A stretch of 64,000 nt of DNA, from positions 42,207 through 106,206 of the forward strand of contig NZ_PIUM01000023.1 of the NCBI RefSeq assembly GCF_002845745.1. Direction: 5' to 3'. This document shows positions 18,654 to 26,686 of this stretch, piece after piece. Position numbers and translations under genes: made by a program. The notes under the pieces are model-generated. The model searched no databases. It was not told where the DNA came from and was given only the letters and a program-made list of their open reading frames with translations. The DNA is from Telmatospirillum siberiense (GTDB taxonomy: Bacteria; Pseudomonadota; Alphaproteobacteria; Rhodospirillales; Magnetospirillaceae). Numbering within the stretch: position 1 is the stretch's first letter; every line of letters begins with the position of its first letter.

Positions 18654-19760
18654 ATGTGGCAACGCATCAGAAGCCTGATCATCAAGGAACTGTGGGCGGT
18701 GTGGCGCGACCCCAAAGGCCGGGCCATGCTGATCATTCCGCCGATCATCCAGATGGTGCTGTTCAGCTTTGCCGCCACGCTGGAAGTGAAAAACGTCGAG
18801 ATCGCCGTGCTCAACCGCGACATGGGGGGGCATTCGATCGAATTGATGCAGCGATTGGCCGGCGCCAAGGATTTGGTGAGGCGGGTCGTGGTGATGCATG
18901 ACGAAGAGGAGGCCACGGCCGCTCTGGCGGCCCAGGACGTGCTGATGGTGGTGCGGTTCGGTGCCGATTTTTCCCGCGATATCGGCGCGCGACGGCCGGC
19001 ATCGGTGGACATCCTGCTCGACGGACGGCGTTCCAACGCCGCGCAAATTCTGGAGGGTTACGTCGAATCGATCGTCGATCAATATCAGGGCGAACTGCCC
19101 GGCGCCGCCCGAGGTCAGCAGCCGACCCTGGTGACGCGCGCTTTCTTCAATCCCAATCTTGAAAGTGCCTGGAACACGGTGCCCTGCCTGACAGCCATCC
19201 TGACCATGCTGGTCGGTCTGGTGGTCACCGGGCTTTCCGTGGCCCGCGAACGGGAACTCGGCACCTTCGAACAGCTGCTGGTCTCACCGGCGCGTCCGGG
19301 CGAGATCATCGTCGGCAAGACGGTGCCCGGCCTGCTGATCGGTCTCATCGAGGGCAGTCTGATCATCGGTTTCGCCCACTTCGTTTTCGCCGTGCCGCTG
19401 GGGGGATCCCTCTGGCTGCTCTATCTCAGCATGACGGTTTATCTGGCGGCGGTGATCGGTGTCGGATTGTTCATCTCCTCGCTGGTCGCCACCCAGCAGC
19501 AGGCCATGTTGGGCGCCTTCACCTTCGTCGCCCCCGCCATCCTGTTGTCGGGATTCGCCACGCCGATCGCCAACATGCCCGATTGGCTGCAACTGGTGAC
19601 GCTGATCGATCCGGCCCGCTATTTCATCGTCATCATCCGGGGGGTGTTCCTCAAGGATATGCCGGCCGGATTGGTGCTCGACAATCTTTGGCCGATGGTC
19701 GTTATCGCCGTTTTCACCCTGGCTACCGCATCCTGGCTGTTTCGTCGCCGGTTGCAATAA
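18654..19760 (+). CDS. ABC-2 type permease (YbhR-like)
   Basis: A 368-residue permease with the same architecture as its upstream neighbour (membrane helix, large outer domain, five C-terminal helices) and the coupling motif ARERELGTFEQLLVSPARPGEIIVGK. It starts 6 bp after the preceding stop. Last gene of the TetR-HlyD-ATPase-permease-permease operon. An AT-rich stretch follows, without an evident Rho-independent terminator. Confidence 0.9.
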   Translation: MWQRIRSLIIKELWAVWRDPKGRAMLIIPPIIQMVLFSFAATLEVKNVEIAVLNRDMGGHSIELMQRLAGAKDLVRRVVVMHDEEEATAALAAQDVLMVVRFGADFSRDIGARRPASVDILLDGRRSNAAQILEGYVESIVDQYQGELPGAARGQQPTLVTRAFFNPNLESAWNTVPCLTAILTMLVGLVVTGLSVARERELGTFEQLLVSPARPGEIIVGKTVPGLLIGLIEGSLIIGFAHFVFAVPLGGSLWLLYLSMTVYLAAVIGVGLFISSLVATQQQAMLGAFTFVAPAILLSGFATPIANMPDWLQLVTLIDPARYFIVIIRGVFLKDMPAGLVLDNLWPMVVIAVFTLATASWLFRRRLQ

Positions 19761-19978
19761 AATGCTGATATTCCATAAATTTTAAGATCATTTACATCTC
19801 TGGTCGGATGCTGTTCGGAAAATTGTCTACTACTCACGGAAAATACCTACGTAATAAATTAATATCATGTGACATGTATTTTATTAAATAAGTATTTACC
19901 GATGCTATGAAAAATATTTAATAAATTATAATGTGGAAATCGAGATATTTTATTATCTCACAATTTAAGGGAATGCAC

Positions 19979-20446
19979 ATGATGCGTCTAAATAATTCCT
20001 CTCTCATGAGTGGGGCGCCCACCGTTTTCGAACGGTTTCGCCTCTGCTCTCTGGCTATCGGTTTTGCCGGTGCCTCCCTCCTGACCGCTTGCGCCAGCGA
20101 CAATTCGTTACTCCAAGGCGCGGATGCTCGGTCGGCCGCCAATAAGGGGAACTGGGCTTCGGAGGTCAGTAACGCCGAGAAAGCCTCGGCGACCAATCCA
20201 ACCGTCGTGAACCAGTTCAATCTCGCCACGGGCTATCAAAATACGGGCCAGAATGACAAGGCGATAGCTCTCTATCAGGACCTCGTCACCAAGGGGCAAT
20301 ATACCTCGGTGAATCCGGGCCGGAACGACGATGGTACCCCGGTAGCCGCCGCCGACAGAAATATTGCGGACGAATCGGCCCGCCGTATAGAGCTGATCAT
20401 GGGGCGTCCGTCCGATGTCGTTGAATACCCTGAAATGGACCGGTAA
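19979..20446 (+). CDS. Small lipoprotein with a tetratricopeptide-like region
   Basis: A 155-residue protein. The N-terminus carries a lipoprotein signal (hydrophobic LAIGFAGASLLTAC, lipobox LTAC with Cys near residue 38), and the mature part has a single TPR-like helix pair (TVVNQFNLATGYQNTGQNDKAIALYQDLVTKG). The start is chosen at ATG 19979 because AAGGGA lies 6-7 bp upstream; frames reach back to 19931. The long leader before the hydrophobic core is unusual. It lies in an AT-rich island and its stop faces the stop of a protease lipoprotein gene. Function unknown; small TPR lipoproteins often assist envelope assembly. Confidence 0.65.
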   Translation: MMRLNNSSLMSGAPTVFERFRLCSLAIGFAGASLLTACASDNSLLQGADARSAANKGNWASEVSNAEKASATNPTVVNQFNLATGYQNTGQNDKAIALYQDLVTKGQYTSVNPGRNDDGTPVAAADRNIADESARRIELIMGRPSDVVEYPEMDR

Positions 20447-20614
20447 TGAGTGCGAAACGCGAACCGATTGGCCAATCTTGCCATTATTGACCGTCCGATT
20501 GGGCGCGACCGGAGCGTTGCATCGGAAGAGAGTATCGTCGTCCGCCGATCGTAAGCCGTTGACGCCTTCCGTTTCGCCATTGCCTGGAAATAGTTCTGGG
20601 AAGGAAACAGAAGG

Positions 20615-20639
20615 CACATTTTGATAAAATCAAAATGTG
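20615..20639. terminator. Bidirectional hairpin between convergent genes
   Basis: Perfect 11-bp stem CACATTTTGAT / ATCAAAATGTG with an AAA loop, ending 8 bp before the protease stop codon and about 170 bp after the lipoprotein stop. A/T-rich arms give T-rich exits in both directions. Confidence 0.6.
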
Positions 20640-20646
20640 AAAAACG

Positions 20647-22008
20647 TTAGCGGCATTCGATCCGGACGGTGAATTTTTGTGCTTTATCGGCGATATCGGG
20701 TGTCGATATCCGGCGTGTAGCCACGTTCCTCTCATAGCCAATCTCATTGGCGGAGAGGAATGGCAAGATCACTTCGGCCTTGATCGCGAAATTCACGTTC
20801 TGCGGCAAGGGGGCGCCGAGGGCGGCGTCGACGGCTTCAGGGTTGAGCGTGCGGGATATGATGCCGACGGCGGCACCGGTCTCATCGAGCAGGGGGCCAC
20901 CGCTATTTCCCGGTTGCACCGGTGCGCTTATTTGCACCATGCGAGTGTCGTTGTGCAGACCTTTGAGCGAGGTGACCGATCCGGACGTGATCGACATGTC
21001 CGAGCTCAGCAAGCTAGGCAGAGGAAAACCGGTGACGATCACATCCTCGCCAGCGCGGAGGGCGGCGCCGTTTCGGAAGGTCACGGCGGCCCGTGGCGTG
21101 GCCATGGGCAATTTGAGCAGGGCGAGATCGTTCACCGTGTCGCGCCCGACCACGACGGCTTCGACGTCGTGATTCCCATTGAAGACATGAATGCTGCGAC
21201 ACGCCGGCACGACATGGTCGTTCGTCACCACATGGCCCCGTTCATCGACGATTACGCCGGAACCGCTGGTCTTTATCATCGCGGACGTCGCCAACGGATT
21301 CGCTCCGGACATTGTCTTGCCGCCGAGGTTTAGCGCGGCTTGGCGTATGTTTTTCAGGAAGGAGGCGTAAGCGGCCGTACTCAGCGGCCGCGTGCCGGCA
21401 TCGAATCCAACAGGCTGGATTGCAGGGCTGCTGACGCGCCGTACCAGCCAACGTCCCGTCCAGGCATCGCTCGTCGAATATGGCTGTGGAGCGATCTGAA
21501 ACCAAAGGACAAAATCGGCATCGCCGGAGTCCGGGTCGAGCGTGTCGTTGATCTGGATCGTTTCCGAGTGCTGAAAGGCATGAGTCCGGATCAACGCCTC
21601 GGCATCGATATGCATCACAAGGTCACCGTCACTGACAAGGTAGCGGATCTCGACCGGCGTGCGTCGGCTCTGATCGGATAGCCGCGATGCCGCATATGGA
21701 CGTAGGCGATCTTGATCGGGAATGACGATACGCAGTTTGCCGAGTACGGGATCCGTTTCGGTCGGTAATGACGCGAGTGAGATTTCCGCTTCGGTTCGCC
21801 TGGCTTCGAGGGCCGCTTCGGGGCTGGTGAATCTCACGCCGTTGCGGGTAAATGATGTTGCGTTGTCGAGAGGAGTGGGGGTACAGGCGCTCAGTGCCGT
21901 CGCCATTATGGCAATCAGCATCGCCAGTACCGACTTTTCGGCTCGATCAATCAGACATGCTGCCGGTGGACCGAGGGAACATGCTTGCCGTGGATGGTCA
22001 TCGTACAT
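20647..22008 (-). CDS. Trypsin-like serine protease, predicted lipoprotein
   Basis: A 453-residue protein. Residues about 28-42 form a lipoprotein-type hydrophobic segment ending ALSAC. A middle region of about 170 residues matches no family I know. The C-terminal half is an S1C/HtrA-like protease fold with the full triad: His in HVVTNDHVV, Asp in TVNDLALLKL, Ser in QISAPVQPGNSGGPLLDE. No PDZ domain follows. AAGGGTG lies before the ATG at 22008; a shorter start at the Met nearer the hydrophobic stretch is possible. It probably acts in the periplasm, anchored to a membrane. It is convergent with the TPR lipoprotein gene, and AT-rich DNA flanks both. Confidence 0.75.
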   Translation of the reverse strand: MYDDHPRQACSLGPPAACLIDRAEKSVLAMLIAIMATALSACTPTPLDNATSFTRNGVRFTSPEAALEARRTEAEISLASLPTETDPVLGKLRIVIPDQDRLRPYAASRLSDQSRRTPVEIRYLVSDGDLVMHIDAEALIRTHAFQHSETIQINDTLDPDSGDADFVLWFQIAPQPYSTSDAWTGRWLVRRVSSPAIQPVGFDAGTRPLSTAAYASFLKNIRQAALNLGGKTMSGANPLATSAMIKTSGSGVIVDERGHVVTNDHVVPACRSIHVFNGNHDVEAVVVGRDTVNDLALLKLPMATPRAAVTFRNGAALRAGEDVIVTGFPLPSLLSSDMSITSGSVTSLKGLHNDTRMVQISAPVQPGNSGGPLLDETGAAVGIISRTLNPEAVDAALGAPLPQNVNFAIKAEVILPFLSANEIGYERNVATRRISTPDIADKAQKFTVRIECR

Positions 22009-22628
22009 GTCAGATCACCCTTTGTCTTCGTAAGGATACATCTAGGATTATCCTCCTGCCTCACCATTGAGGTCGGTGTCGTTTTTGTGATTATTTAACT
22101 AAAAAAGCGCAACATTATTTTTAGAAAAATATTTTTTATTCGCACTATTCTAGTTTATATCAATATGATGATATTATCAATAAATAACGAAATTATCCGT
22201 TAGTTGGTTATAAAGCCTTGTCCTCGGAGGCTTCCTGGACTTTAAGATCCGGAGGCCATTTGTTTCAGATGTGATGGGGCAAACAGAGCCTATTATGTCC
22301 GGAGTTGTCTGCCGGATTGCCACGCCGTCTCGTTGTTCCATCTCAGCATGATGGCTTATCCGGCGACCGTGAATCGCTGCCGCATCCGGTGAGGTCGCCG
22401 ACAATGTCGAGCGGGCGGCGCCTGACAGCGGACGTGCCGCCGAACAGTTCAAACTCGATCTGTCCCGGCAGGCCGGGTTCCTGAACGCCGAGGTCTGCCG
22501 GTTCTTCCAGGGCGTGCGGAGCAGGGGGAGGCGGGGCGTTCCGGCAGCCTGTCGTCAGTTGGGGCCCGCTGACAAATAACCGCGTCATTGCTTCGACGCC
22601 CTAGATATCCTTCATACCTCTCGAAGTT
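22009..22628. other. AT-rich intergenic region upstream of the protease gene
   Basis: About 620 bp. 22080-22200 is strongly AT-rich (promoter of the protease, minus strand, is expected here). 22373-22579 holds a chemoreceptor gene remnant, listed separately. Short open frames on the minus strand overlapping it show no coding character. Confidence 0.5.
22373..22579 (+). pseudogene. C-terminal remnant of a methyl-accepting chemotaxis protein gene
   Basis: Plus-strand reading from 22373 to the TAA at 22577 gives a stretch with the characteristic end of a chemoreceptor signalling domain: IAAASGEVADNVERAA, then DSGRAAEQFKLDLSRQAG, then FLNAEVCRFFQGVRS. An in-frame TGA stands immediately upstream (22370) and there is no start codon or ribosome site. 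The rest of the gene is missing, so this is a decayed 3' fragment of about 50 recognisable codons plus a read-on tail. Confidence 0.7.
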
Positions 22629-24785
22629 CTACGCCGTTTCTCTTTCCTTCATCAGTGCCGACAAGACGCCTTCGATCAGCCGGCGACCGAGCCCCGCGGC
22701 GGTCATCACCGACTCGGGGTGGAACTGCACGGCGGCGATCGGCAAGGTTTTGTGCTCGATGGCCATGACGGTGCCGTCGGCCGTTTCCGCCGTGGTCATC
22801 AGGCAGTCGGGCATGGTGGCCGCATGCAGCGAATGATATCTCCCGACGGTGAAGCGTTCCGGCAGGCCGGTCATCAGGCGGCCCCCGAGAATCCGCACCT
22901 CCGACGGTTTCCCGTGCATCGGCTGGTTCAGGATCCCCAGCGCTCCGCCGAAATGTAGGACGATTCCCTGCAGTCCCAGGCAGACACCGAAGATCGGCAA
23001 ATGCCGTTCGATCAACAGCGAGAGTGTTTCCTCCATGTCGAAATCTTCCGGCCGTCCGGGGCCGGGAGACAGCACCACCAGATCCGGTCGAAGGCCGTTC
23101 CGCAGTTCCATGCGGGCGTGATCGGGTCTCAAGGTGGTGACCCGGGCGCCGGCGGCGCGGAAATAGCCGGCCAGGGTATGCACGAAGCTGTCCTCGTGGT
23201 CGATCAGCAGAACCTGCGCTCCGCTTATCCGGGTGGGCTCGGCCGTTTCCGTCAGCCGCGCCGGCGCCGGCTGCCGGCCGATGACCGCCAGCATGGCCGA
23301 GGCCTTGAGCCTGGTTTCGGCCTCTTCCTCCACCGGGTCGCTGTCATGGAGAAGGGTGGCGCCGACGCGGACCTCGGCGATGCCGTCCTTCATGCGGATG
23401 GTCCGCAGGGTCAGTCCGGTGTTCATGTCGCCGTCGAAGGTCAGGGCGCCGATGGCCCCGCCATACCAGCGCCGCGCGCTCTTTTCGTGTTGTTCGACGA
23501 AACGGATCGCCCAACGCTTCGGCGCGCCGGTCACCGTGACCGCCCAGGCGTGGCTCAGGAAGCCGTCCAAGGCGTCGAATTCGGGGCGCAGCGTGCCCTC
23601 CACATGGTCGACCGTATGGATCAGGCGCGAATAAAGCTCGATCTGCCGCCGCCCGATGACCCGTACGCTGCCCGCCTCGCAGACCCGCGATTTGTCGTTG
23701 CGATCGACGTCGGTGCACATGGTCAGTTCGGACTCGTCCTTGGCCGAGTTCAGCAGTTCGCGGATGCGCTCGGCGTCTTCGATGGCGTCGGCGCCGCGCC
23801 GGATGGTGCCGCTGATCGGACATGTCTCGACGCGCTTGCCTTCGACGCGGACGAACATCTCGGGCGAAGCGCCGGCCAGGAATTCTCCGTCGCCCAGATT
23901 GATCAATGTCCCGTAAGGGGCCGGGTTGGTCCGGCGCAACCGATGAAAGATCTCGCTGGGGGCCTCGGCGCAAGGGGCGCTCAACAGTTGACCCAGCACC
24001 ACTTCGAACAGATCGCCGCGAGCGAAGGCCTCCCGCGCGCGCTCGACCTGCCCGGCGTATTCGCCCGGCGCATGGTCGCTTTCGGCCGGGAGCCGGGCCG
24101 GTGGGGTTGCCAGGTAAGGGGCGGGGGCGGTTTCCCGGGGCAGGCCGGCGGTGCCGCGGCCATCCACCGAGAAGTCGTAGCGCCGGATCGTTGCCGTCTT
24201 TCGCATATGATCGACCAGATGGATCTCGTCGGGCAGATAAAGGACGAGGTCGCGCTGGTCGGCGGCGCGCGGCAACCGCAGGTCCATCGGTTCGAACTGG
24301 AAGACCAGATCGTAGCCGAAGGCGCCGTAGAGACCCAGATGATGGTCCTCGCCGCTTTTGAACAGATCGATCACCGCGCGCAAAAGCGAAAAAACGCTGG
24401 GTTGGCGGCTGCGCATTTCCTCGGCGAAGCGGGTTTCCGTCTTGGCGACGACGCCGTCGAGGCGCCGTCCGCTCCGCTCCGTCAACGAGAGCGCGTCGAC
24501 GCCCGTCAATGCCGCCGCGATGGCCGGCAACAAAACGGCCCCCCGGTCGTTCAGCGCTTCGATCGTGAAATCGCGTCCCCGCGCCGTCAGAACCAGGGGT
24601 GGATCGGCGAACCCGATGTCCCAACGGGTATAGCGTCCCGGGTATTCGTAACCGGAGGACAAGAGAACGCCGCGACGCCCGTCGAGCCGGCCGGCGAGAG
24701 CGGCGACGTTACCCGGATAGGGAACATCCTCCACCGTGCGCCGGACGGCGATGCCGCCGCTGGTCTGATAATCATAGTGAGACAT
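22629..24785 (-). CDS. trpE(G): Anthranilate synthase, fused TrpE-TrpG
   Basis: A 718-residue fusion carrying both subunits of anthranilate synthase, the first step of tryptophan synthesis (chorismate plus glutamine to anthranilate). The TrpE part (about 1-505) has the chorismate-binding core GDLFEVVLGQLL, CPISGTIRRGADAIEDAERI, LTMCTDVDRNDKSRV and GAIGALTFDGDMNTGLTLRT. The TrpG glutamine amidotransferase part begins near residue 523 (LLIDHEDSFVHTLAGYF) with nucleophile Cys in PIFGVCLGLQG and the His-Glu pair in VQFHPES. Start ATG 24785 follows AGGAGCAGG. This fusion type is known from Rhizobium and Azospirillum. It is controlled by the attenuator immediately upstream. Confidence 0.95.
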   Translation of the reverse strand: MSHYDYQTSGGIAVRRTVEDVPYPGNVAALAGRLDGRRGVLLSSGYEYPGRYTRWDIGFADPPLVLTARGRDFTIEALNDRGAVLLPAIAAALTGVDALSLTERSGRRLDGVVAKTETRFAEEMRSRQPSVFSLLRAVIDLFKSGEDHHLGLYGAFGYDLVFQFEPMDLRLPRAADQRDLVLYLPDEIHLVDHMRKTATIRRYDFSVDGRGTAGLPRETAPAPYLATPPARLPAESDHAPGEYAGQVERAREAFARGDLFEVVLGQLLSAPCAEAPSEIFHRLRRTNPAPYGTLINLGDGEFLAGASPEMFVRVEGKRVETCPISGTIRRGADAIEDAERIRELLNSAKDESELTMCTDVDRNDKSRVCEAGSVRVIGRRQIELYSRLIHTVDHVEGTLRPEFDALDGFLSHAWAVTVTGAPKRWAIRFVEQHEKSARRWYGGAIGALTFDGDMNTGLTLRTIRMKDGIAEVRVGATLLHDSDPVEEEAETRLKASAMLAVIGRQPAPARLTETAEPTRISGAQVLLIDHEDSFVHTLAGYFRAAGARVTTLRPDHARMELRNGLRPDLVVLSPGPGRPEDFDMEETLSLLIERHLPIFGVCLGLQGIVLHFGGALGILNQPMHGKPSEVRILGGRLMTGLPERFTVGRYHSLHAATMPDCLMTTAETADGTVMAIEHKTLPIAAVQFHPESVMTAAGLGRRLIEGVLSALMKERETA

Positions 24786-24843
24786 GGACCTGCTCCTGGG
24801 CTTGTGCTCGCCTCGGGCTCGGTCTTGCGTGCGCTCGTCTTTT

Positions 24844-24919
24844 GAAAAATCGAAAGCCGCCTCGAACCCGAGACGGCCTGACAAAAAGATATGCGTCGGC
24901 CGTCCCTGTTAGACGGGCC
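24844..24919 (-). promoter_or_regulatory. trp attenuator (competing hairpins)
   Basis: Read on the minus strand: segment 1 (24912-24919, within the Val and stop codons after the Trp codons) pairs with segment 2 (24898-24904); segment 2, GGCCGTC as written on the plus strand, also pairs exactly with segment 3 (24872-24878, GACGGCC); segment 3 can instead form the terminator GCCGTCTCG / CGAGGCGGC (24856-24877) followed by TTTCGATTTTT. This is the classical pause/antiterminator/terminator choice: stalling at Trp codons favours antitermination. Confidence 0.85.
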
Positions 24920-24953
24920 ACCACCAACGTGAAGAGGGCGAAAACGTACGCAT
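24909..24953 (-). CDS. trpL: trp leader peptide TrpL
   Basis: A 14-codon open frame reading MRTFSPSSRWWWPV with three consecutive Trp codons, ending 123 bp before trpE(G). It is too short for ordinary gene finding. Ribosomes stalling on the Trp codons when charged tRNA-Trp is scarce would free the antiterminator. No ribosome site is visible, and the predicted transcription start falls on or next to the ATG, so it may be translated from a leaderless mRNA, as reported for Sinorhizobium trpL. Confidence 0.88.
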   Translation of the reverse strand: MRTFSPSSRWWWPV

Positions 24954-24960
24954 GGGCTGG

Positions 24961-24989
24961 ACTCTAACAGTCCGATGTCCTGGCTGCAA
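24961..24989 (-). promoter_or_regulatory. Predicted trp promoter
   Basis: Minus strand TTGCAG (24984-24989) and TAGAGT (24961-24966) separated by exactly 17 bp. Transcription would start about 24954, at the A of the trpL ATG. The -10 box overlaps the final codons of the PilZ-like gene. Confidence 0.6.
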
Positions 24990-25344
24990 TAGAGTCATGC
25001 GCGAGCCGGGGGTGGAGGGTGGGGTAAGCGTCAGGCCCACCAATCGGCTTTTCGAAGCGACAATGCAAACCCCTTTCGCTTTTGTTCACGATGTCACAGA
25101 TGAACGTCTCATCCATCACCATGATCTCGACCCTCTCATGTGGCCAAGCCCGGGCAGATCCGATGACGGCCATGCAAAATCCGCCATTACCGATATTCGT
25201 GATGATGCCGAGGTTGCTGTAGCCTTCTTTTGAAAGAAGCACCGCTTTTTGTGCACATCGGTATCGGAGACTATTTCTGGTTTTTTCGGGCATGATGATC
25301 GATTCCACGACTGTATGATCTTGGAGTATTTTCCATCTTTTCAT
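24964..25344 (-). CDS. PilZ-like domain protein
   Basis: A 126-residue soluble protein. The order of elements fits a single PilZ (cyclic di-GMP-binding) domain: an arginine-rich N-terminal motif (RNSLRYRCAQKAVLL), then GIITNIGNGGFCMAV in place of the usual D/N-x-S-x-x-G box, then VEIMVMDETFICDIVNKSERGLHCRF. The box lacks the usual Ser and the RxxxR spacing is imperfect, so ligand binding is uncertain. A shorter start at Met-18 (25293) is possible; neither start has a clear ribosome site. It ends 10 bp before trpL, so the trp promoter lies within its last codons. Alternative: a degenerate PilZ adaptor not binding the nucleotide. Confidence 0.6.
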   Translation of the reverse strand: MKRWKILQDHTVVESIIMPEKTRNSLRYRCAQKAVLLSKEGYSNLGIITNIGNGGFCMAVIGSARAWPHERVEIMVMDETFICDIVNKSERGLHCRFEKPIGGPDAYPTLHPRLAHDSIAARTSDC

Positions 25345-25465
25345 TGTTCAGCGGGAGGTTCGGATACTACTTAGGAATTGGTTCTCCCGTCCGGTCGCAT
25401 TCGCGATGAGGGGAGGCGTCTTGCCGGCAGTTCGTTCTTTTCGCATCGGGCATCAGTGGCGATAC

Positions 25466-25589
25466 TTAGGGCTTGTCGCGAAATTATCGCTCCAAACCCT
25501 AAGAGTCCTTATGACGCCTGCGCTCCGCTTAAGGCGGGCGGGAAGCGCCGCTCGGGCTGTTGATTCGATAATTTATCAACAGGCCCTTA
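25466..25589 (+). mobile_element. MITE-like repeat, copy A
   Basis: A 124-bp element whose ends, TTAGGGCTTGTCGCG and (reverse) TAAGGGCCTGTTGAT, continue into a shared AAATTATCG, giving about 24-bp imperfect terminal inverted repeats. Flanked by TTA at both ends, consistent with a target duplication. No coding capacity. Its internal part matches copies at 49570-49700 and 60147-60249. It lies 28 bp upstream of the YghZ-type reductase gene and may influence its expression. Confidence 0.75.
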
Positions 25590-25617
25590 CCGGGCTTGCC
25601 AATGAAAGGGAGCCATC

Positions 25618-26652
25618 ATGGTCCATGAGATCAATCCACACCGCTATCAGGACGCCCCATTCCGCCGTTGCGGACGGAGCGGGCTCAAGCTTCCCGCCAT
25701 TTCCCTGGGGCTTTGGCAGAATTTCGGCGGCGTCGATTCCTTCGAGAGCGGGCGCGCCATCGTGCGGCGCGCCTTTGATCGGGGCGTTACCCATTTCGAT
25801 CTGGCCAACAATTACGGCCCTCCGCCCGGTTCGGCCGAGGAGAATTTCGGGCGGATATTGTCCGCCGATTTCCTGGCCCATCGCGATGAGATGCTGATTT
25901 CCACCAAGGCCGGATACGACATGTGGCCGGGACCCTACGGAGTCGGCGGATCGCGGAAATATCTGTCGGCCAGTCTGGATCAAAGCCTGCGGCGGATGGG
26001 GCTGGATTATGTCGACATCTTCTATTCGCATCGGGTCGATCCCGACACCCCTCTCGAAGAGACCATGGCGGCGCTCGATCAGGCGGTGCGTCAGGGCAAG
26101 GCGCTTTATGCCGGGATTTCCTCCTATTCGCCGGAGATGACGCGCCGGGCGTCGGCGATCCTCCAATCCCTGGGCACGCCTTGTCTCATTCACCAGCCGT
26201 CCTATTCCATGCTGAACCGCTGGATCGAGGGCGGGTTGCTGGACACGCTGGAAGAACTGGGGATCGGATGCATCGCCTTCTCGCCGCTGGCCCAGGGAAT
26301 GTTGACCGACCGCTATCTGAACGGTGTTCCGGAGGGAACCAGGGCGACCAAGGGGGGCTCGTTGCGGCAAAGTTTTCTCAGCGAACGCAACATCGAGCAT
26401 GTCCGCGCGCTGAACGCCATCGCGCAGCGGCGCGGGCAGAGCCTCGCCCAGATGGCGCTCACCTGGGTGCTGCGCGATCCCCGCGTCACCTCGGCGCTGA
26501 TCGGCGCCCGGACCGTCGAGCAATTGGACAATTCCCTGGACGCGCTGGCCGGCGCGCCCTTGTCCGCGGCGGAACTCGCCGAAATCGACCGCTACGCGAT
26601 GGATGGCGACATCGACCTGTGGCGGGCCTCGTCCATCCGGCGGCCGGAATAG
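25618..26652 (+). CDS. Aldo/keto reductase, YghZ/Gpr (AKR14) type
   Basis: A 344-residue NADPH-dependent reductase. AKR14 marks are RYQDAPFRRCGRSGLKLPAISLGLWQNFG, GVTHFDLANNYGPPPGSAEENFG (catalytic Asp/Tyr), the Lys in EMLISTKAGYDMWPGPYG and the C-terminal SALIGARTVEQLDNSLDAL. E. coli YghZ reduces L-glyceraldehyde 3-phosphate and methylglyoxal. Start ATG 25618 follows GAAAGGGAGCC. The sensor kinase gene begins 35 bp downstream in the same direction. It is only distantly similar to the reductase at 1527-2510. Confidence 0.9.
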   Translation: MVHEINPHRYQDAPFRRCGRSGLKLPAISLGLWQNFGGVDSFESGRAIVRRAFDRGVTHFDLANNYGPPPGSAEENFGRILSADFLAHRDEMLISTKAGYDMWPGPYGVGGSRKYLSASLDQSLRRMGLDYVDIFYSHRVDPDTPLEETMAALDQAVRQGKALYAGISSYSPEMTRRASAILQSLGTPCLIHQPSYSMLNRWIEGGLLDTLEELGIGCIAFSPLAQGMLTDRYLNGVPEGTRATKGGSLRQSFLSERNIEHVRALNAIAQRRGQSLAQMALTWVLRDPRVTSALIGARTVEQLDNSLDALAGAPLSAAELAEIDRYAMDGDIDLWRASSIRRPE

Positions 26653-26686
26653 GGGGGCCGGCGGCCGTTCGCTCCGGGATAGACCC

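Noticed and set aside
17475..19082. 535-codon minus-strand open frame opposite the ABC permeases
   Set aside because: Antisense shadow, His/Gln/Arg-rich, overlapping two real genes.
22177..22588. Minus-strand small frames over the chemoreceptor remnant
   Set aside because: They are antisense to the recognisable chemoreceptor fragment and have no starts with ribosome sites.
23001..24845. 614-codon open frame on the plus strand opposite trpE(G)
   Set aside because: It is the exact antisense of a well-recognised enzyme gene, with composition typical of a GC-rich shadow frame and no family features.
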